Assembly (NCBI GenBank): GCA_029953615.1
Contig: CP124529.1
Coordinates: 4,216,501 to 4,280,500, forward strand
Source of the DNA: Pseudomonas putida
GTDB lineage: Bacteria > Pseudomonadota > Gammaproteobacteria > Pseudomonadales > Pseudomonadaceae
DNA length: 64,000 bases
Direction: 5' to 3'
Within the stretch, counting starts at the first letter, position 1. Every line of letters starts with the position of its first letter. Below are positions 52,067-62,049 of this stretch, piece after piece. The notes under the pieces are model-generated. The model worked only from the letters and a program-made list of their open reading frames with translations. It was not told the origin of the DNA and searched no databases. A program made the position numbers and the translations under genes.

Positions 52067-53071
52067 TCAGATCTGGCGCCCTAACCACTCCACCAGCGTA
52101 CGGTTGAACCGCACCGGCTCCTCGATCTGCGGCGCATGCCCCATACCTTTGAAGGTAATCAGCTCACCCTTGGGAATCAGCTTGGCCACCTGCGGCCCCA
52201 GCTCTGCATACTTGCCCAGCTTCGCTTTCACCTCCGGCGGCGCGATGTCACTGCCGATGGCCGTGGTGTCCCGGTCACCGATCAGCAGCAGGGTGGGCAT
52301 CTGCAGGTCCTTGAACTCGTGGTACACCGGCTGCGTGAAGATCATGTCGTAGATCAGCGCCGAGTTCCACGCCACCGCTTCATGCCCCGGCCCCTTGTTC
52401 AGGCCCACCAGCATCTGCACCCAGCGCTCGTACTCCGGCTTCCAGCGCCCGGCGTAGTAGGTCTTGCGCTCATACTCGCGCACGCCTTCGGCATCCAGTT
52501 CGAGCTCGCGCGCATACCACTGGTCCACCGTGCGATAGGGCACCCCCAGGGCTTTCCAGTCTTCCAGCCCGATGGGGTTGACCATCGCCAGGCGCTCCAC
52601 CTGCCGCGGGTACATCAGCGCATAGCGTGTGGCGAGCATGCCACCGGTGGAGTGGCCGAGCACGATGCTTTGTTTCACGCCCAGTTGCTCGAGCAGGGCA
52701 TGGGTGTTGCTCGCCAGTTGCTGGAAGCTGTACTGGTAGTGCGCCGGTTTGCTGGAGCTGCAGAACCCGACCTGGTCGGGGGCAATGACCCGGTAGCCAG
52801 CCTTGCTCAGGGCGTCGATGGTGGTTTCCCAGGTGGCGGCGCAGAAGTTCTTGCCGTGCATCAGCACCACGCTGTGGCCGTTGGCCTGGCCCTGGGCGGG
52901 CACGTCCATGTAGCCCATCTGCAGGGCCTGGCCCTGGGACTTGAAGTCGAAATGCTTGAGCGGATGCGGGTAACTGAAGCCCTCCAGCTGGGGGCCGTAG
53001 GTAGGCGGTTCGGCGGCGATGGCCGAACTGCCGGCGAGGCAGGCCAGGGCCAGGGCGGTTGCGCGCAGCAT
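52067..53071 (-). CDS. Exported alpha/beta hydrolase
   Basis: The 334-residue protein has a signal peptide (ALALACLAGSSAIAAEPPTY) and a standard catalytic triad arrangement: oxyanion HGKNFCAATWE, nucleophile VLGHSTGGMLATRYALMYPR, acid LLIGDRDTTAIG, and base GMGHAPQIEEP. The domain order matches epoxide-hydrolase/haloalkane-dehalogenase-like hydrolases, but the substrate is not deducible. It is alone on its strand, bordered by REP units. Confidence 0.88.
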   Translation of the reverse strand: MLRATALALACLAGSSAIAAEPPTYGPQLEGFSYPHPLKHFDFKSQGQALQMGYMDVPAQGQANGHSVVLMHGKNFCAATWETTIDALSKAGYRVIAPDQVGFCSSSKPAHYQYSFQQLASNTHALLEQLGVKQSIVLGHSTGGMLATRYALMYPRQVERLAMVNPIGLEDWKALGVPYRTVDQWYARELELDAEGVREYERKTYYAGRWKPEYERWVQMLVGLNKGPGHEAVAWNSALIYDMIFTQPVYHEFKDLQMPTLLLIGDRDTTAIGSDIAPPEVKAKLGKYAELGPQVAKLIPKGELITFKGMGHAPQIEEPVRFNRTLVEWLGRQI

Positions 53072-53146
53072 GGGGGCACTCCGTGTAGGGCCATGTAGGA
53101 AGGGGCGACTGTAACAGCCAGTGGACCACGCGGAACGTGAAAGGTG

Positions 53147-53584
53147 TTACCAGGCGTGAGACCAGCCCATGGTAATCATCGCCAGCACCCCATAGCGGCC
53201 GGCCTTGGCCAGGGTCACCAGCAGCAAGAAGCGCCAGAACGGCTCACGCATGATGCCCGCGATCAGCGTCAGCGGGTCACCGATCACTGGCATCCAGCTG
53301 AGCAACAGCGACCATTGCCCCCAGCGCTGGTAGCGCTGTTGCGCGCGCTCCAGCTGGGCAGGGCTGAACGGGAACCAGCGCTTGTCACGCAGGTGCTCGA
53401 TGGCCCGCCCCAGCCCCCAGTTGACCACCGAGCCCAGCACATTGCCCAAGGTAGCCACCAGCAGCAGGGTGGCCCAGGCCTCGGGCTGGCGCAGCAAAAG
53501 GCCGACCAGCACGGCCTCCGATTGCAACGGTAGCAGGGTGGCGGCGCCGAAGGCGCTGAGGAACAGCGCCCACAGGCTGAGCAT
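53147..53584 (-). CDS. YqaA-type DedA-like membrane protein
   Basis: The 145-residue protein has about four membrane segments and the VTT/DedA-like core: AATLLPLQSEAVLVGLLLRQ, GNVLGSVVNWGLGRAIEHLR, and SLLLSWMPVIGDPLTLIAGI. It matches the YqaA subgroup of the DedA/SNARE-associated family, some members of which are lipid scramblases or transporters. Its ATG overlaps the last base of the upstream stop (TGATG at 53586-53582), so it is coupled to the DUF411 gene. Confidence 0.88.
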   Translation of the reverse strand: MLSLWALFLSAFGAATLLPLQSEAVLVGLLLRQPEAWATLLLVATLGNVLGSVVNWGLGRAIEHLRDKRWFPFSPAQLERAQQRYQRWGQWSLLLSWMPVIGDPLTLIAGIMREPFWRFLLLVTLAKAGRYGVLAMITMGWSHAW

Positions 53585-54012
53585 CAGTAGTTGGCGACCA
53601 CGGTGTCCTTGCCGTCCTGGGTCACGCCAATGACCTGGTAGGCATCCTTGTGGTCACCCATTTCCATGCCGGGCGAGCCCATCGGCATGCCCGGCACGGC
53701 CAGGCCCTTGAGGTCGTTGCGCTTGGCCAGCAGGCGCACCTGCTCGGCCGGCACGTGGCCTTCGACGAACTTGCCGTCGATCACCCCGGTATGGCATGAC
53801 GCCAGGCGTGGCGCCACGCCCAGGCGTTGCTTGACCGCACTCATGTTCGGCTCGACATGGTCGTTCACGGTAAAGCCGTTGTCGCGCAGGTGGCTGATCC
53901 AGGCCTTGCAGCAGCCGCAGTTGGGGTCGCGGTAGACGTCGATGGTCTCGGCAGCCTGGGCCAGGCCGGTGGCGGCCAGCAGGCCCAGGGTCAGCAAGTG
54001 TTTGCGCAGCAT
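53584..54012 (-). CDS. DUF411 periplasmic metal-binding-type protein
   Basis: The 142-residue protein has a signal peptide (LLTLGLLAATGLAQAAE) and the DUF411 signature IDVYRDPNCGCCKAWISHLR with its CxCC motif, followed by LASCHTGVIDGKFVEGHVPA. DUF411 proteins are usually linked to copper handling, though here the neighbours are a DedA-like gene and trhP. The ATG at 54012 is chosen because the signal peptide starts there. Confidence 0.88.
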   Translation of the reverse strand: MLRKHLLTLGLLAATGLAQAAETIDVYRDPNCGCCKAWISHLRDNGFTVNDHVEPNMSAVKQRLGVAPRLASCHTGVIDGKFVEGHVPAEQVRLLAKRNDLKGLAVPGMPMGSPGMEMGDHKDAYQVIGVTQDGKDTVVANY

Positions 54013-54118
54013 GGTGAAGCACTCCTTCCAGCGGTAGGTCAGCAGCATAGCGTAAGCGGCTTGCACGATGTTCGCTGCTGGCAGCTGACAGGTAGCTGAG
54101 GCGCACATTACAGGATTG

Positions 54119-55453
54119 TCAGCTGGCCGCCTCGTCGGTGCCGAGGTCGCGCATCAGCAGGGCGTAGTCGAGCGCGACCTGTTCCGGGATCGGCAGGTAC
54201 ACCACGTGGCCGTCACCCGGTGCCACCTCGATGGCTTGCTGCTGGCGGTCGCACAGGCGGTGCAGGTCGAAGTGGTAATTGCCGCGCGGGGTCATCAGCT
54301 CCAGGTGGTCACCCACGGCGAAACGGTTCTTCACCTTGACCTCCGCCAGGCCGTCCACACGCAAGCCGGTCAATTCGCCGACGAACTGCTGGCGCTCGGA
54401 AACCGAGTTGCCGCGCAGGTAGTTCTGGTATTCATCGTGCACATGGCGGCGCAGGAAACCTTCGGTGTAGCCGCGTTGGGCCAGGGATTCGAGGTTGCCC
54501 ATCAGCGTGCGGTCGAACGGCCGCCCGGCCACCGCGTCGTCAATCGCCTGGCGGTACGCCTGTACCGCGCGGGCGCAGTAGAAGTGCGACTTGGTGCGGC
54601 CTTCGATCTTCAGCGAGTGCACGCCCATGGCGGCCAGGCGCCCGACGTGCTGGATGGCGCGCAGGTCCTTGGCATTCATGATGTAGGTGCCGTGCTCGTC
54701 TTCGAACGCCGGCATTTCGGTGCCGGGGCGGTTGCTCTCCTGCAGCAGGAATACCTGTTCGGTCGGCGCACCCAGGCCCAGGGTCGGCTGCACTTCACGC
54801 ACGATGTCGCCGGTGGCGTTCTCGGTGGCCGGGGTGGCGTCGTACTTCCAGCGGCAGGCGTTGGTGCAGGTGCCCTGGTTGGCATCGCGCCTGTTGAGGT
54901 AGCCCGACAGCAAGCAACGGCCGGAGTAGGCCATGCACAGGGCGCCGTGTACGAAAACCTCCAGCTCCATGTCTGGCACCTGCTGGCGGATTTCCTCGAT
55001 CTCTTCGAGCGACAGTTCGCGCGACAGGATCACCCGGCTCAGGCCCAGTTGCTGCCAGAACTGCACACTGGCCCAGTTGACCGTGTTGGCCTGCACCGAC
55101 AGGTGCACCGGCATCTTCGGGAAGTGCTGGCGCACCAGCATGATCAGGCCGGGGTCGGACATGATCAGCGCATCCGGCGCCATCTCTATCACCGGCGCCA
55201 GGTCCTTGAGGAAGGTCTTGAGCTTGGCATTGTGCGGGGCGATGTTGACCACCACGTAGAAGCGCTTGCCCAGGGCATGCGCCTCCTGGATGCCCAGGGC
55301 CAGGTTGGCATGGTCGAACTCGTTGTTGCGCACCCGCAAGCTGTAGCGAGGCTGGCCGGCGTAGACCGCGTCGGCGCCATAGGCGAAGGCGTAGCGCATG
55401 GTCTTGAGGGTGCCGGCGGGGGCCAGCAGTTCGGGCTTGGCGATAGGGGTCAT
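54119..55453 (-). CDS. trhP: Peptidase U32-family tRNA uridine-34 hydroxylation protein TrhP (YegQ)
   Basis: The 444-residue U32-family protein has the TrhP/YegQ hallmarks: KPELLAPAGTLKTMRYAFAY, the family signature ELEVFVHGALCMAYSGRCLL, and further Cys residues in QGTCTNACRW. TrhP makes 5-hydroxyuridine at position 34 of tRNAs by an O2-independent route using prephenate-derived cofactor chemistry, while TrhO does the O2-dependent version. The start ATG at 55453 gives the family N terminus. A perfect Anr box lies upstream at the class II position. Confidence 0.93.
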   Translation of the reverse strand: MTPIAKPELLAPAGTLKTMRYAFAYGADAVYAGQPRYSLRVRNNEFDHANLALGIQEAHALGKRFYVVVNIAPHNAKLKTFLKDLAPVIEMAPDALIMSDPGLIMLVRQHFPKMPVHLSVQANTVNWASVQFWQQLGLSRVILSRELSLEEIEEIRQQVPDMELEVFVHGALCMAYSGRCLLSGYLNRRDANQGTCTNACRWKYDATPATENATGDIVREVQPTLGLGAPTEQVFLLQESNRPGTEMPAFEDEHGTYIMNAKDLRAIQHVGRLAAMGVHSLKIEGRTKSHFYCARAVQAYRQAIDDAVAGRPFDRTLMGNLESLAQRGYTEGFLRRHVHDEYQNYLRGNSVSERQQFVGELTGLRVDGLAEVKVKNRFAVGDHLELMTPRGNYHFDLHRLCDRQQQAIEVAPGDGHVVYLPIPEQVALDYALLMRDLGTDEAAS

Positions 55454-55478
55454 GTGCGCACCGGGGCAAAAGGCGCGG

Positions 55479-55520
55479 ATGCTAGGGCGGGTAGACACGG
55501 CGTGTATTGATTTACATCAA
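55479..55520 (-). promoter_or_regulatory. Anr (FNR-type) box and -10 of trhP
   Basis: TTGATTTACATCAA (55507-55520) is a perfect TTGAT-N4-ATCAA site. On the minus strand a -10 hexamer TAGCAT lies at 55484-55479; a start point near 55472 would put the box centre at -41.5. The site is also 67 bases ahead of the divergent AI-2E transporter gene. Confidence 0.75.
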
Positions 55521-55586
55521 CGGAACAGCGGCACTTTTGCCCGGGCGCGGTGCACTAATACCGCATAAGCCATTCGAGGACCCGCG

Positions 55587-56652
55587 ATGAACCAGACCGC
55601 CCTGCAGAACAAAGCCCTGGCAGTACTGCTGGCGCTGGTGACCATCGCCTTCATCTGGATCCTGTTGCCCTACTACGGTGCGATTTTCTGGGCGGTGATA
55701 CTGGGCATACTGTTCGCCCCGCTGCAGCGGCACCTGCTGTTGCGTTTCGGTCGCCGGCGCAACCTGGCCGCGGCGACCACCTTGCTGGTGTGCCTGCTGG
55801 TGGCGATCCTGCCGGTGATCATCACCAGCGCGCTGCTGGTGCAGGAGGGCGCTGCCTTGTACCAGCGCATCGAGCACGGGGAGCTGGATATCGCCGGTTA
55901 TGTCGAGCGCGGCAAGGACATGCTTCCGGCGTTTGCCCAGCAGGCCCTGGACAGCATGGGCATGGGCAACCTTGACGGGCTGCGCGACAAGATCAGCAAG
56001 TGGGCTACCCAGGGTAGCCAGGTGCTGGCTAGCCAGGCGTTCAACTTCGGGCAGGGAACGTTCGAGTTCGTGGTCAGCTTCGGCATCATGCTGTACCTGT
56101 TGTTCTTTTTCCTGCGCGAAGGCGCGGAGGTCGCCCGCCAGGTGCGTCTGGCGGTGCCGCTGCCGGAGCAGCAGAAGCGCCGTTTGCAGCTGAAGTTCAA
56201 CCGTGTGGTACGGGCGACGGTGAAAGGCAACGTGCTGGTGGCCATTACCCAGGGGGCGTTGGGCGGGTTCATCTTCTGGGTACTGGATATCCCCAGTGCG
56301 CTGGTGTGGGCGGTGCTGATGGCGTTTCTGTCGCTGTTGCCGGCGGTAGGGGCGGGGATCGTGTGGGCGCCGGTGGCGGCGTATTTCCTGCTGACCGGGG
56401 CGATACTGCCGGGGCTGATCCTGACCGCGTTCGGCGTACTGGTGATCGGCCTGGTGGACAACCTGCTGCGGCCGATCCTGGTGGGCAATGGACACGCGCA
56501 TGCCGGACTACCTGATCCTGGTGTCGACCTTGGGTGGGCTGGCGGTGTTCGGGCTCAACGGCTTTGTGATCGGGCCGTTGATCGCGGCGCTGTTCGTGTC
56601 GAGCTGGGCGATCTTTGCGGCCACCAAGCCGCAGGTACAATTGCCGCAGTAG
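55587..56652 (+). pseudogene. AI-2E/PerM-family transporter with a one-base frameshift
   Basis: The first 300 codons encode a typical AI-2E-exporter-family (PerM/YdiK-like) membrane protein (FIWILLPYYGAIFWAVILGI, VSFGIMLYLLFFFLREGAEV, LPAVGAGIVWAPVAAYFLLT). At 56487-56490 the sequence reads GGCAATGGACACG where the conserved form is GGCAAGGACACG. One extra T, at about 56489, shifts the frame. The missing end (DTRMPDYLILVSTLGGLAVF, ending KPQVQLPQ at a TAG at 56650) is intact in the next frame. Without the insertion the protein would have about 354 residues. A real mutation or a sequencing error are both possible. Confidence 0.88.
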
Positions 56653-56732
56653 GGCTTTACCGGCGGGCGTGTCGGGTTCAGTGTAGGCGCGACACAAGGC
56701 CGATCCTGCAAAAGCGGTGCATAGACAAGGTT

Positions 56733-58139
56733 ATGGAAAACAGGTCGAACAACAACCCCGAATACACCTACCAGGCGGTTTACCGCTACCTGCTCGAACG
56801 TATCGAGGCCGCCCCATGCGACGTGGAACAACGCCTGCCGTCGCTGCGCGAGCTGGCCCGGCGCCTGAGTGTTTCGGTGTCCAGCACCAAGTACGCCTAT
56901 GCGCTGCTCGAAGATGAAGGGCGGGTGCATGCACGGCCCAAGCTGGGCTATTTCACCCGCACTCGCCCCTCTGCATTGCGCGGGCATTCCCCGGGCTTGC
57001 TTGACACGGTATTCGCCAGTGCCCGTCAGCCGGGTATGCTCGCCCTGGGCAGTGATGCGCCAGCCATGCTGCTGTCGCTGGAGCAGCCACTGCTGATGAT
57101 CGAGCGCGAACTGGCGCGCCAGTACCCACGTGCACAGGCCCCCCTTTACCAACCGTTCGGTGAACCGGAGCTGCGCAGCGTGCTGGCCGACCGCTACACC
57201 CATTCGGCGCAGCACTACTGGCAGGCCAACCAGGTGTTCATCGGTGCAGACTTGCGCAGCGTCCTTGAACTGGCATTGCGCGCGCTGGACTTCGAGGGCC
57301 AGGTGGCGCTGGTGGAGTCGCCTTGCAATTGGGCGGTATTGCGACAGTTGCAGGCGGCAGGCATGACCATCCTTGAAGTGCCACTGGGTGAAGACGGGCG
57401 TTTCGACCTGCAGCACTTTCACCAGTTGCTGTGTGATCATCCGGTTCGTCTGGCCGTGCTGTCGTCGGCGGCCAACGTGCCGCAAGGTGGGCTGATGCCG
57501 GCGGCAGACAAGCAGCAGATCTGCCACTGGCTGGCCAGCTACAATGTGTGGCTTTTCGAAAACGATGCTTACGGCGAATTGTGTTTCCATCCGGCAGCGC
57601 CACGCTACCGCGACTTCGCCGACCCCGATCGGCTGCTGGTGTTCGCTACGTTCGACAAGCTGATTGGTGCGGAGGCGCCCTTTGGCTATCTGCTATGCCG
57701 GCATCATGCCGAACGCTTGCAGCAGCTGTTTCTTGAGCGTGCCTTTCGCCTATCACCCATTCGCCAGCGAGCGATCGCCAGGCTGTTCACTTCGCGCCGA
57801 CTTGAGCAGCATCTACAGCGTTTGCGGCCCATGCTGCAAGAACGCCTGCAACAGATGGCGGCGCTGTTGCAAACCCACGGCCAGGGGCGCCTGCACATCG
57901 TCGCGCCGCAGGGCGGGGCCAGCCTGTGGTTGCAGGCGACCCGCCCGGTGGACATGCGCCGGGTCTTCGCCCGGTTGCTGGCGCAGCGCATCGTCATTGC
58001 CCCAGGCGAAATCTTCAGCCAGTGCGGCCTTTGGCGCAGCCACTTACGGCTGTGTTGCAGCGTGGACTGGAGCAAGGATATTGCCTTGGCCCTGCAATGC
58101 CTGGTCAAGGCGATCGAGGATGAAGCTCACACGCCGTAG
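56733..58139 (+). CDS. MocR/PdxR-type regulator (GntR HTH with aminotransferase-like domain)
   Basis: The 468-residue protein has an N-terminal GntR winged helix (residues about 10-75: [40 protein letters not shown]) and a type I aminotransferase-like domain. The putative PLP lysine is in [19 protein letters not shown], aligned with the TFSK of MocR proteins. It is shorter in its linker than many MocR proteins. The ATG at 56733 has AAGG ahead; the longer frame that fuses it to the AI-2E gene is produced by the frameshift in that gene. It overlaps the end of the convergent panB-like gene by 13 bases. Confidence 0.88.
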   Translation: MENRSNNNPEYTYQAVYRYLLERIEAAPCDVEQRLPSLRELARRLSVSVSSTKYAYALLEDEGRVHARPKLGYFTRTRPSALRGHSPGLLDTVFASARQPGMLALGSDAPAMLLSLEQPLLMIERELARQYPRAQAPLYQPFGEPELRSVLADRYTHSAQHYWQANQVFIGADLRSVLELALRALDFEGQVALVESPCNWAVLRQLQAAGMTILEVPLGEDGRFDLQHFHQLLCDHPVRLAVLSSAANVPQGGLMPAADKQQICHWLASYNVWLFENDAYGELCFHPAAPRYRDFADPDRLLVFATFDKLIGAEAPFGYLLCRHHAERLQQLFLERAFRLSPIRQRAIARLFTSRRLEQHLQRLRPMLQERLQQMAALLQTHGQGRLHIVAPQGGASLWLQATRPVDMRRVFARLLAQRIVIAPGEIFSQCGLWRSHLRLCCSVDWSKDIALALQCLVKAIEDEAHTP

Positions 58140-58942
58140 CAGTGTTGCAAGGTTGGAAACACGCCGTTGCGTACTTCCTGCGCATAGCGGCCACAAGCCT
58201 CGCGGATTACCTGGCCGACGTCGGCGTACTGCTTGACGAAGCGCGGCGCATGACCGCTGCCCAGGCCGAGCAGGTCTTCGGTCACCAGCACCTGGCCATC
58301 GCAGGTGGGTGAAGCGCCAATACCAATGGTCGGCTTGGCGCTGGCTTCGGTGATGGCGCGGGCCACTGGCTCGGCCACGCCTTCGAGCAACAGGCTGAAA
58401 GCGCCGGCGCGCAGGTTGGCCTGTGCGTCGGCCAATAGCGTCGCAGCACTGTCCTCGCTCAGCCCCTGGGCCTTGTAACCACCCATGGCATTGACGAATT
58501 GCGGCATCAGGCCGATGTGCGCCATTACCGGGATGCCACGGGCGACGAGGAACTCGACAGTGCTCGCCAACACCTGGTTGGCCTCCAGCTTGACGGCATC
58601 GCAGCCGCTGCTGGCCAGTACCTGGGCGCAGTTGCGAAACGCCTGCTCGTGGGACGCCTGGTAGCTGCCGAACGGCATGTCGGCGATCACGCAGGCCAGG
58701 CGGGTGCTGTCGACCACGGCGCGGGTATGGGCGATGGTCTCGTCCAGGCGCATGCCGAGGGTGGACGGCCGACCGTAGCCGACCATGGCCGTGGAGTCGC
58801 CGACCAGGATGAAATCGACCAGCGGGTCGATCACTTGAGCGATGGTGCTGGAGTAGGCGGTCAGCGAAACGATCTTCTGCCGACCTTTCATGGCCACCAG
58901 TTGCGGAATTGTCAGGCGGCGGGTGCGGGCGTGTGTGCTCAT
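58127..58942 (-). CDS. panB: 3-methyl-2-oxobutanoate hydroxymethyltransferase (PanB-like, probable paralogue)
   Basis: The 271-residue protein keeps the PanB catalytic residues: Asp in [10 protein letters not shown], Asp in [11 protein letters not shown], Lys-Leu-Glu in [10 protein letters not shown], His in [10 protein letters not shown], Glu in [10 protein letters not shown]. It therefore probably transfers a hydroxymethyl group from methylenetetrahydrofolate to 3-methyl-2-oxobutanoate. Several motifs deviate from canonical forms ([11 protein letters not shown] where GIGAG is usual). There is no adjacent panC, so it is more likely a paralogue than the biosynthetic gene. It lies beside the phosphonate genes, 124 bases downstream of phnX. 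Confidence 0.82.
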   Translation of the reverse strand: MSTHARTRRLTIPQLVAMKGRQKIVSLTAYSSTIAQVIDPLVDFILVGDSTAMVGYGRPSTLGMRLDETIAHTRAVVDSTRLACVIADMPFGSYQASHEQAFRNCAQVLASSGCDAVKLEANQVLASTVEFLVARGIPVMAHIGLMPQFVNAMGGYKAQGLSEDSAATLLADAQANLRAGAFSLLLEGVAEPVARAITEASAKPTIGIGASPTCDGQVLVTEDLLGLGSGHAPRFVKQYADVGQVIREACGRYAQEVRNGVFPTLQHCYGV

Positions 58943-59037
58943 CGGGGCTGGGTATCTCCGGACAGGGAGAGCCCATGTTTTGGCAATTGCAGCGACAACT
59001 CAATATACAGATCCGGGCCAGATCGCAACCCAGAACA

Positions 59038-59057
59038 AGGGGCCGCAAAGCGGCCCC
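59038..59057. terminator. GC-rich hairpin between phnX and panB
   Basis: GGGGCCGCAAAGCGGCCCC is a perfect inverted repeat just after the phnX stop, without a T-run. It may reduce read-through from phnX into the panB-like gene. Confidence 0.6.
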
Positions 59058-59066
59058 AATGCCGGT

Positions 59067-59894
59067 TCAGGAAGCTTGCGGCATCTCACCCTTGGCCAGG
59101 CGCCGGTTGATGTCGGCGATCACTTCGGGCAGTTCGTTGATGGTGTCGATCAGGTAGTGCGGGCGGCTGCCGGCGAACAGGGCATGGATGCGCTGGCGCT
59201 CGCTTTGCAGCTGCTCGGCGCTCAGCGCGCGGTAGCCTTCCCAGGTCAGCCCCAGGGCATTGCCCGAGCACACCAGGGCCACGGTCCACATGCCGGCGCG
59301 GCGGCCTTCGAGAATGCCCGGCACGGTGTCGTCGACCTTCACGCACGCCGCCACATCGTCGATACCCAGCGCGATCACGTTGGCCAGTGCCTGGGCCGGC
59401 CATGGGCGGCCGTTCGGGGTTTCGTCGGTGGCCACCACATGGTCGGCCACGTAGCCGTTCTGCGCGGCCAGCTCTACCACCTTGTCCATCACCACCTTCG
59501 GGTAGCCCGAGCACGAGCCGATCTTCAGGCCGTCCTGGCGCAGCCCGGTAAGGGTGTCCAGGGCGCCGGGGATCAGCGCCGAGTGCACCGCGATCTTCTC
59601 GATCTGCAGGGGCATGAAGCGGTTGTAGATGGCGGTGACATCATCGTCGGTCGGGGTACGGCCGAACACCTTGCGGTAGCGCTCGGCTATTTCCGGCACA
59701 TCGCACAGGGTGCGGATGTGGTCCCATTTGCCCATGCCCATCGGGCCGCGGGCTTCTTCGATGGACACCTGCACATCGAATTCGGCAAAGGCTTCGACAA
59801 ATATCTGGGTCGGGGCGAAGGAGCCAAAGTCGACCACGGTGCCGGCCCAGTCGAGGATGGCGGCTTGCAGCTGAGTGGGGTTGCTGTAGTTCAT
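59067..59894 (-). CDS. phnX: Phosphonoacetaldehyde hydrolase
   Basis: The 275-residue HAD-superfamily enzyme cleaves the C-P bond of phosphonoacetaldehyde to acetaldehyde and phosphate. It has the nucleophile motif [17 protein letters not shown], the Schiff-base lysine in [28 protein letters not shown], and [18 protein letters not shown] with the second Asp pair. The ATG at 59894 follows the usual N terminus ([10 protein letters not shown]). It is the second gene of the phnW-phnX operon. Confidence 0.94.
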   Translation of the reverse strand: MNYSNPTQLQAAILDWAGTVVDFGSFAPTQIFVEAFAEFDVQVSIEEARGPMGMGKWDHIRTLCDVPEIAERYRKVFGRTPTDDDVTAIYNRFMPLQIEKIAVHSALIPGALDTLTGLRQDGLKIGSCSGYPKVVMDKVVELAAQNGYVADHVVATDETPNGRPWPAQALANVIALGIDDVAACVKVDDTVPGILEGRRAGMWTVALVCSGNALGLTWEGYRALSAEQLQSERQRIHALFAGSRPHYLIDTINELPEVIADINRRLAKGEMPQAS

Positions 59895-59928
59895 GTGCGC
59901 GTGTTCCTGAAATTGGGTGGGCAAAGGG

Positions 59929-61035
59929 TCAGATATCCAGCACTTCCATTTCCCGCAGCACCTCGGCCACGGCATTCACGGCAGCCTGCATGCCATCGGC
60001 TCCGACCACGCCGATGCAACCGACACGGAAGGTTTCCACCTGGGTCAGTTTGCCGGGGTAGAGGATGAAGCCCTTGGCCTTGACCCGCTCATAGAAGTCC
60101 TTGAACTGGTAGCGGGGATCGTTCGGCGCGTGGAAGGTGACGATGATCGGTGCCTGGATCGCGGCAGGCAGGAAGCTGCGCAGGCCGATGGCGGCCATGC
60201 CGTCGAGCAGGGTCTTGCAGTTGTCGGCATAGCGCCGGTGGCGTGCCGGCAGGCCACCTTCCTCGTTGTACTGCTGCAACGCTTCGTGCAGGGCAGCGAC
60301 CACGTGGGTCGGCGGGGTAAAGCGCCACTGGCCGGTCTTGGCCATGTAGGTGTGCTGGTCGTGCAAATCCATGGCCAGCGAGTGGGCGTTGCCCTCGGCG
60401 GCGGCCAGGGCGGTTTTCTCGGCGAATACGAAGCCCATGCCGGGTACCCCTTCCAGGCACTTGCCAGAGGCGGCGATCAGCGCTTCGAAGGGGATTTCGC
60501 GGGCGTCGATCGGCAGCGCGCCGAACGAGCTCATGGCGTCGATGATCAGGCGCTTGCCGTGGCCTTTGACCACTTGGGCGATCTCGGGCAGCGGGTTGAG
60601 GATACCGGTGCTGGTTTCGCAGTGGATCAGCGCGACATGGGTGATGGCCGGGTCGGCGGCCAGCAGGCGGTCGACGTCGGCGGCGGTGGTCGGCTGGTCT
60701 TCGGCGGTTTCGAAGGTGCTGTAGGCGCGGCCCAGTACCTTGCAGATCTTTGCCAGGCGCTGGCCGTAAGCGCCGTTGATCAGCACCAGGACCTTGCCGT
60801 CACGTGGCACCAGGGTACCGATAGCCGCTTCCACGGCGAAGGTACCGCTGCCTTGCAGGGGCACGCAGTGGTGGCTGGCGCTGCCATCGATGATGGCCAG
60901 CAGTTGCTCGCATACACTGGCAGTCAACTGGTTGAAGTCGCGGTCCCAGGAGCCCCAGTCCACCAGCATGGCTTGGCGGGTGCGGATTGATGTGGTCAGG
61001 GGACCTGGGGTCAGCAGAATCGGGGCGTTGCTCAT
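59929..61035 (-). CDS. phnW: 2-aminoethylphosphonate:pyruvate transaminase
   Basis: The 368-residue class V PLP aminotransferase converts 2-aminoethylphosphonate and pyruvate to phosphonoacetaldehyde and alanine. The hallmarks are [56 protein letters not shown], and the PLP lysine in [15 protein letters not shown]. The ATG at 61035 gives the normal start. It is the first gene of the operon with phnX, and a LysR gene is divergent. Confidence 0.95.
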   Translation of the reverse strand: MSNAPILLTPGPLTTSIRTRQAMLVDWGSWDRDFNQLTASVCEQLLAIIDGSASHHCVPLQGSGTFAVEAAIGTLVPRDGKVLVLINGAYGQRLAKICKVLGRAYSTFETAEDQPTTAADVDRLLAADPAITHVALIHCETSTGILNPLPEIAQVVKGHGKRLIIDAMSSFGALPIDAREIPFEALIAASGKCLEGVPGMGFVFAEKTALAAAEGNAHSLAMDLHDQHTYMAKTGQWRFTPPTHVVAALHEALQQYNEEGGLPARHRRYADNCKTLLDGMAAIGLRSFLPAAIQAPIIVTFHAPNDPRYQFKDFYERVKAKGFILYPGKLTQVETFRVGCIGVVGADGMQAAVNAVAEVLREMEVLDI

Positions 61036-61147
61036 TCCGTTATTCCTCACAAGCGGTGGGCTGAAACTACGGGGCCTAGGTTGCAATTGGCGCTTCCATC
61101 AATCAAATTGTTTGTTGTTATCCGAGCTATAAGTCAGGCCGATACTC

Positions 61148-62011
61148 ATGAACCTGTTTCAACTGCGCGCCTTCGATGCCGTTGCCCGTGAAGGCAGCTT
61201 CACCCGCGCCGCCGCACGCCTGTTCATCAGCCAGCCGGCAGTGACCGGGCACGTCAAGGCCCTGGAAGAGCACTACCAGATCACCTTGCTGCGGCGCACC
61301 GCGCGGCGGGTGGAACTGACCGAAGAGGGCACCCGCCTGGCGGCGATCACGCGGGCCATGTTCGGCCTGGCCGAAGAGGCGCAGGCCATGCTTGAGGCCA
61401 ATCGGCAGTTACTGACCGGGCGCCTGGAGGTGGCGGCCGATGGCCCGCACCGGGTCATGCCAATGTTGGCGCTGCTGCGCGAGCGCTACCCGGGCATCAC
61501 CGTCAACCTGCGCTTGGGCAATGCCCAGGAAACCCTGGCGGCGTTGCTCAGCGAGCACGCCGACGTTGCCGTGCTGACCGAAATCGAGCCGCGCAAGGGC
61601 CTGTACCTGCAAAGCCTCTGCGAATCGCGGCTGTGCGCTCTGCTCCCAGCCGGGCACGCCTGGGCGCAGGTACAGGAGGATCTGCCACTGGCCGAACTGC
61701 ACCAGCAGATCATGGTGTTGCGCGAGCCCAGTTCCACCACCCGCCGTACGTTCGACAAGGCCTGTGGCGCTGCCGGTGTACAGCCGCGGGTGCTGCTGGA
61801 GCTGGACAGCCGCGAGGCGGTGACCGAGGCGGTGGCTTCGGAGCTGGGCGTTGGCGTGGTGTCGTCGACCGAGGTCGCCAACGACCCGCGGGTGGTGGCG
61901 CGCCCCTTGGCAGGTGAGGGCCTGCGCAACCAGCACATGCTCGGCTGCCTGGAACGGCGCCGGGAACTGCGCCTGATCCAGGCGTTCCTGGGCCTGGCGT
62001 CGGGACTTTGA
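61148..62011 (+). CDS. LysR-family regulator of the phnWX genes
   Basis: The 287-residue protein has an N-terminal HTH (NLFQLRAFDAVAREGSFTRA, FISQPAVTGHVKALEEHYQI) and a LysR effector domain. It is divergent from phnW with 112 bases between the start codons. That gap includes a GTTTGTTGTTATCC-type A/T-rich tract (around 61105-61125) where a LysR site would be expected. In several Pseudomonas the phnWX operon is controlled by such a divergent LysR activator responding to 2-aminoethylphosphonate. The ATG at 61148 is used. Confidence 0.9.
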   Translation: MNLFQLRAFDAVAREGSFTRAAARLFISQPAVTGHVKALEEHYQITLLRRTARRVELTEEGTRLAAITRAMFGLAEEAQAMLEANRQLLTGRLEVAADGPHRVMPMLALLRERYPGITVNLRLGNAQETLAALLSEHADVAVLTEIEPRKGLYLQSLCESRLCALLPAGHAWAQVQEDLPLAELHQQIMVLREPSSTTRRTFDKACGAAGVQPRVLLELDSREAVTEAVASELGVGVVSSTEVANDPRVVARPLAGEGLRNQHMLGCLERRRELRLIQAFLGLASGL

Positions 62012-62049
62012 GCCAGCCTAATATGCCGGCATCAGCGAATGGATTGGCA

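Noticed and set aside
54116..55510. 464-codon plus-strand frame opposite trhP
   Set aside because: Antisense shadow; the U32-family motifs are unambiguous on the minus strand.
55587..58139. Single 850-residue transporter-regulator fusion
   Set aside because: The joining segment (out-of-frame transporter tail plus spacer) is not protein-like; the correct transporter end exists in the next frame and the regulator has its own ATG and ribosome-binding site.
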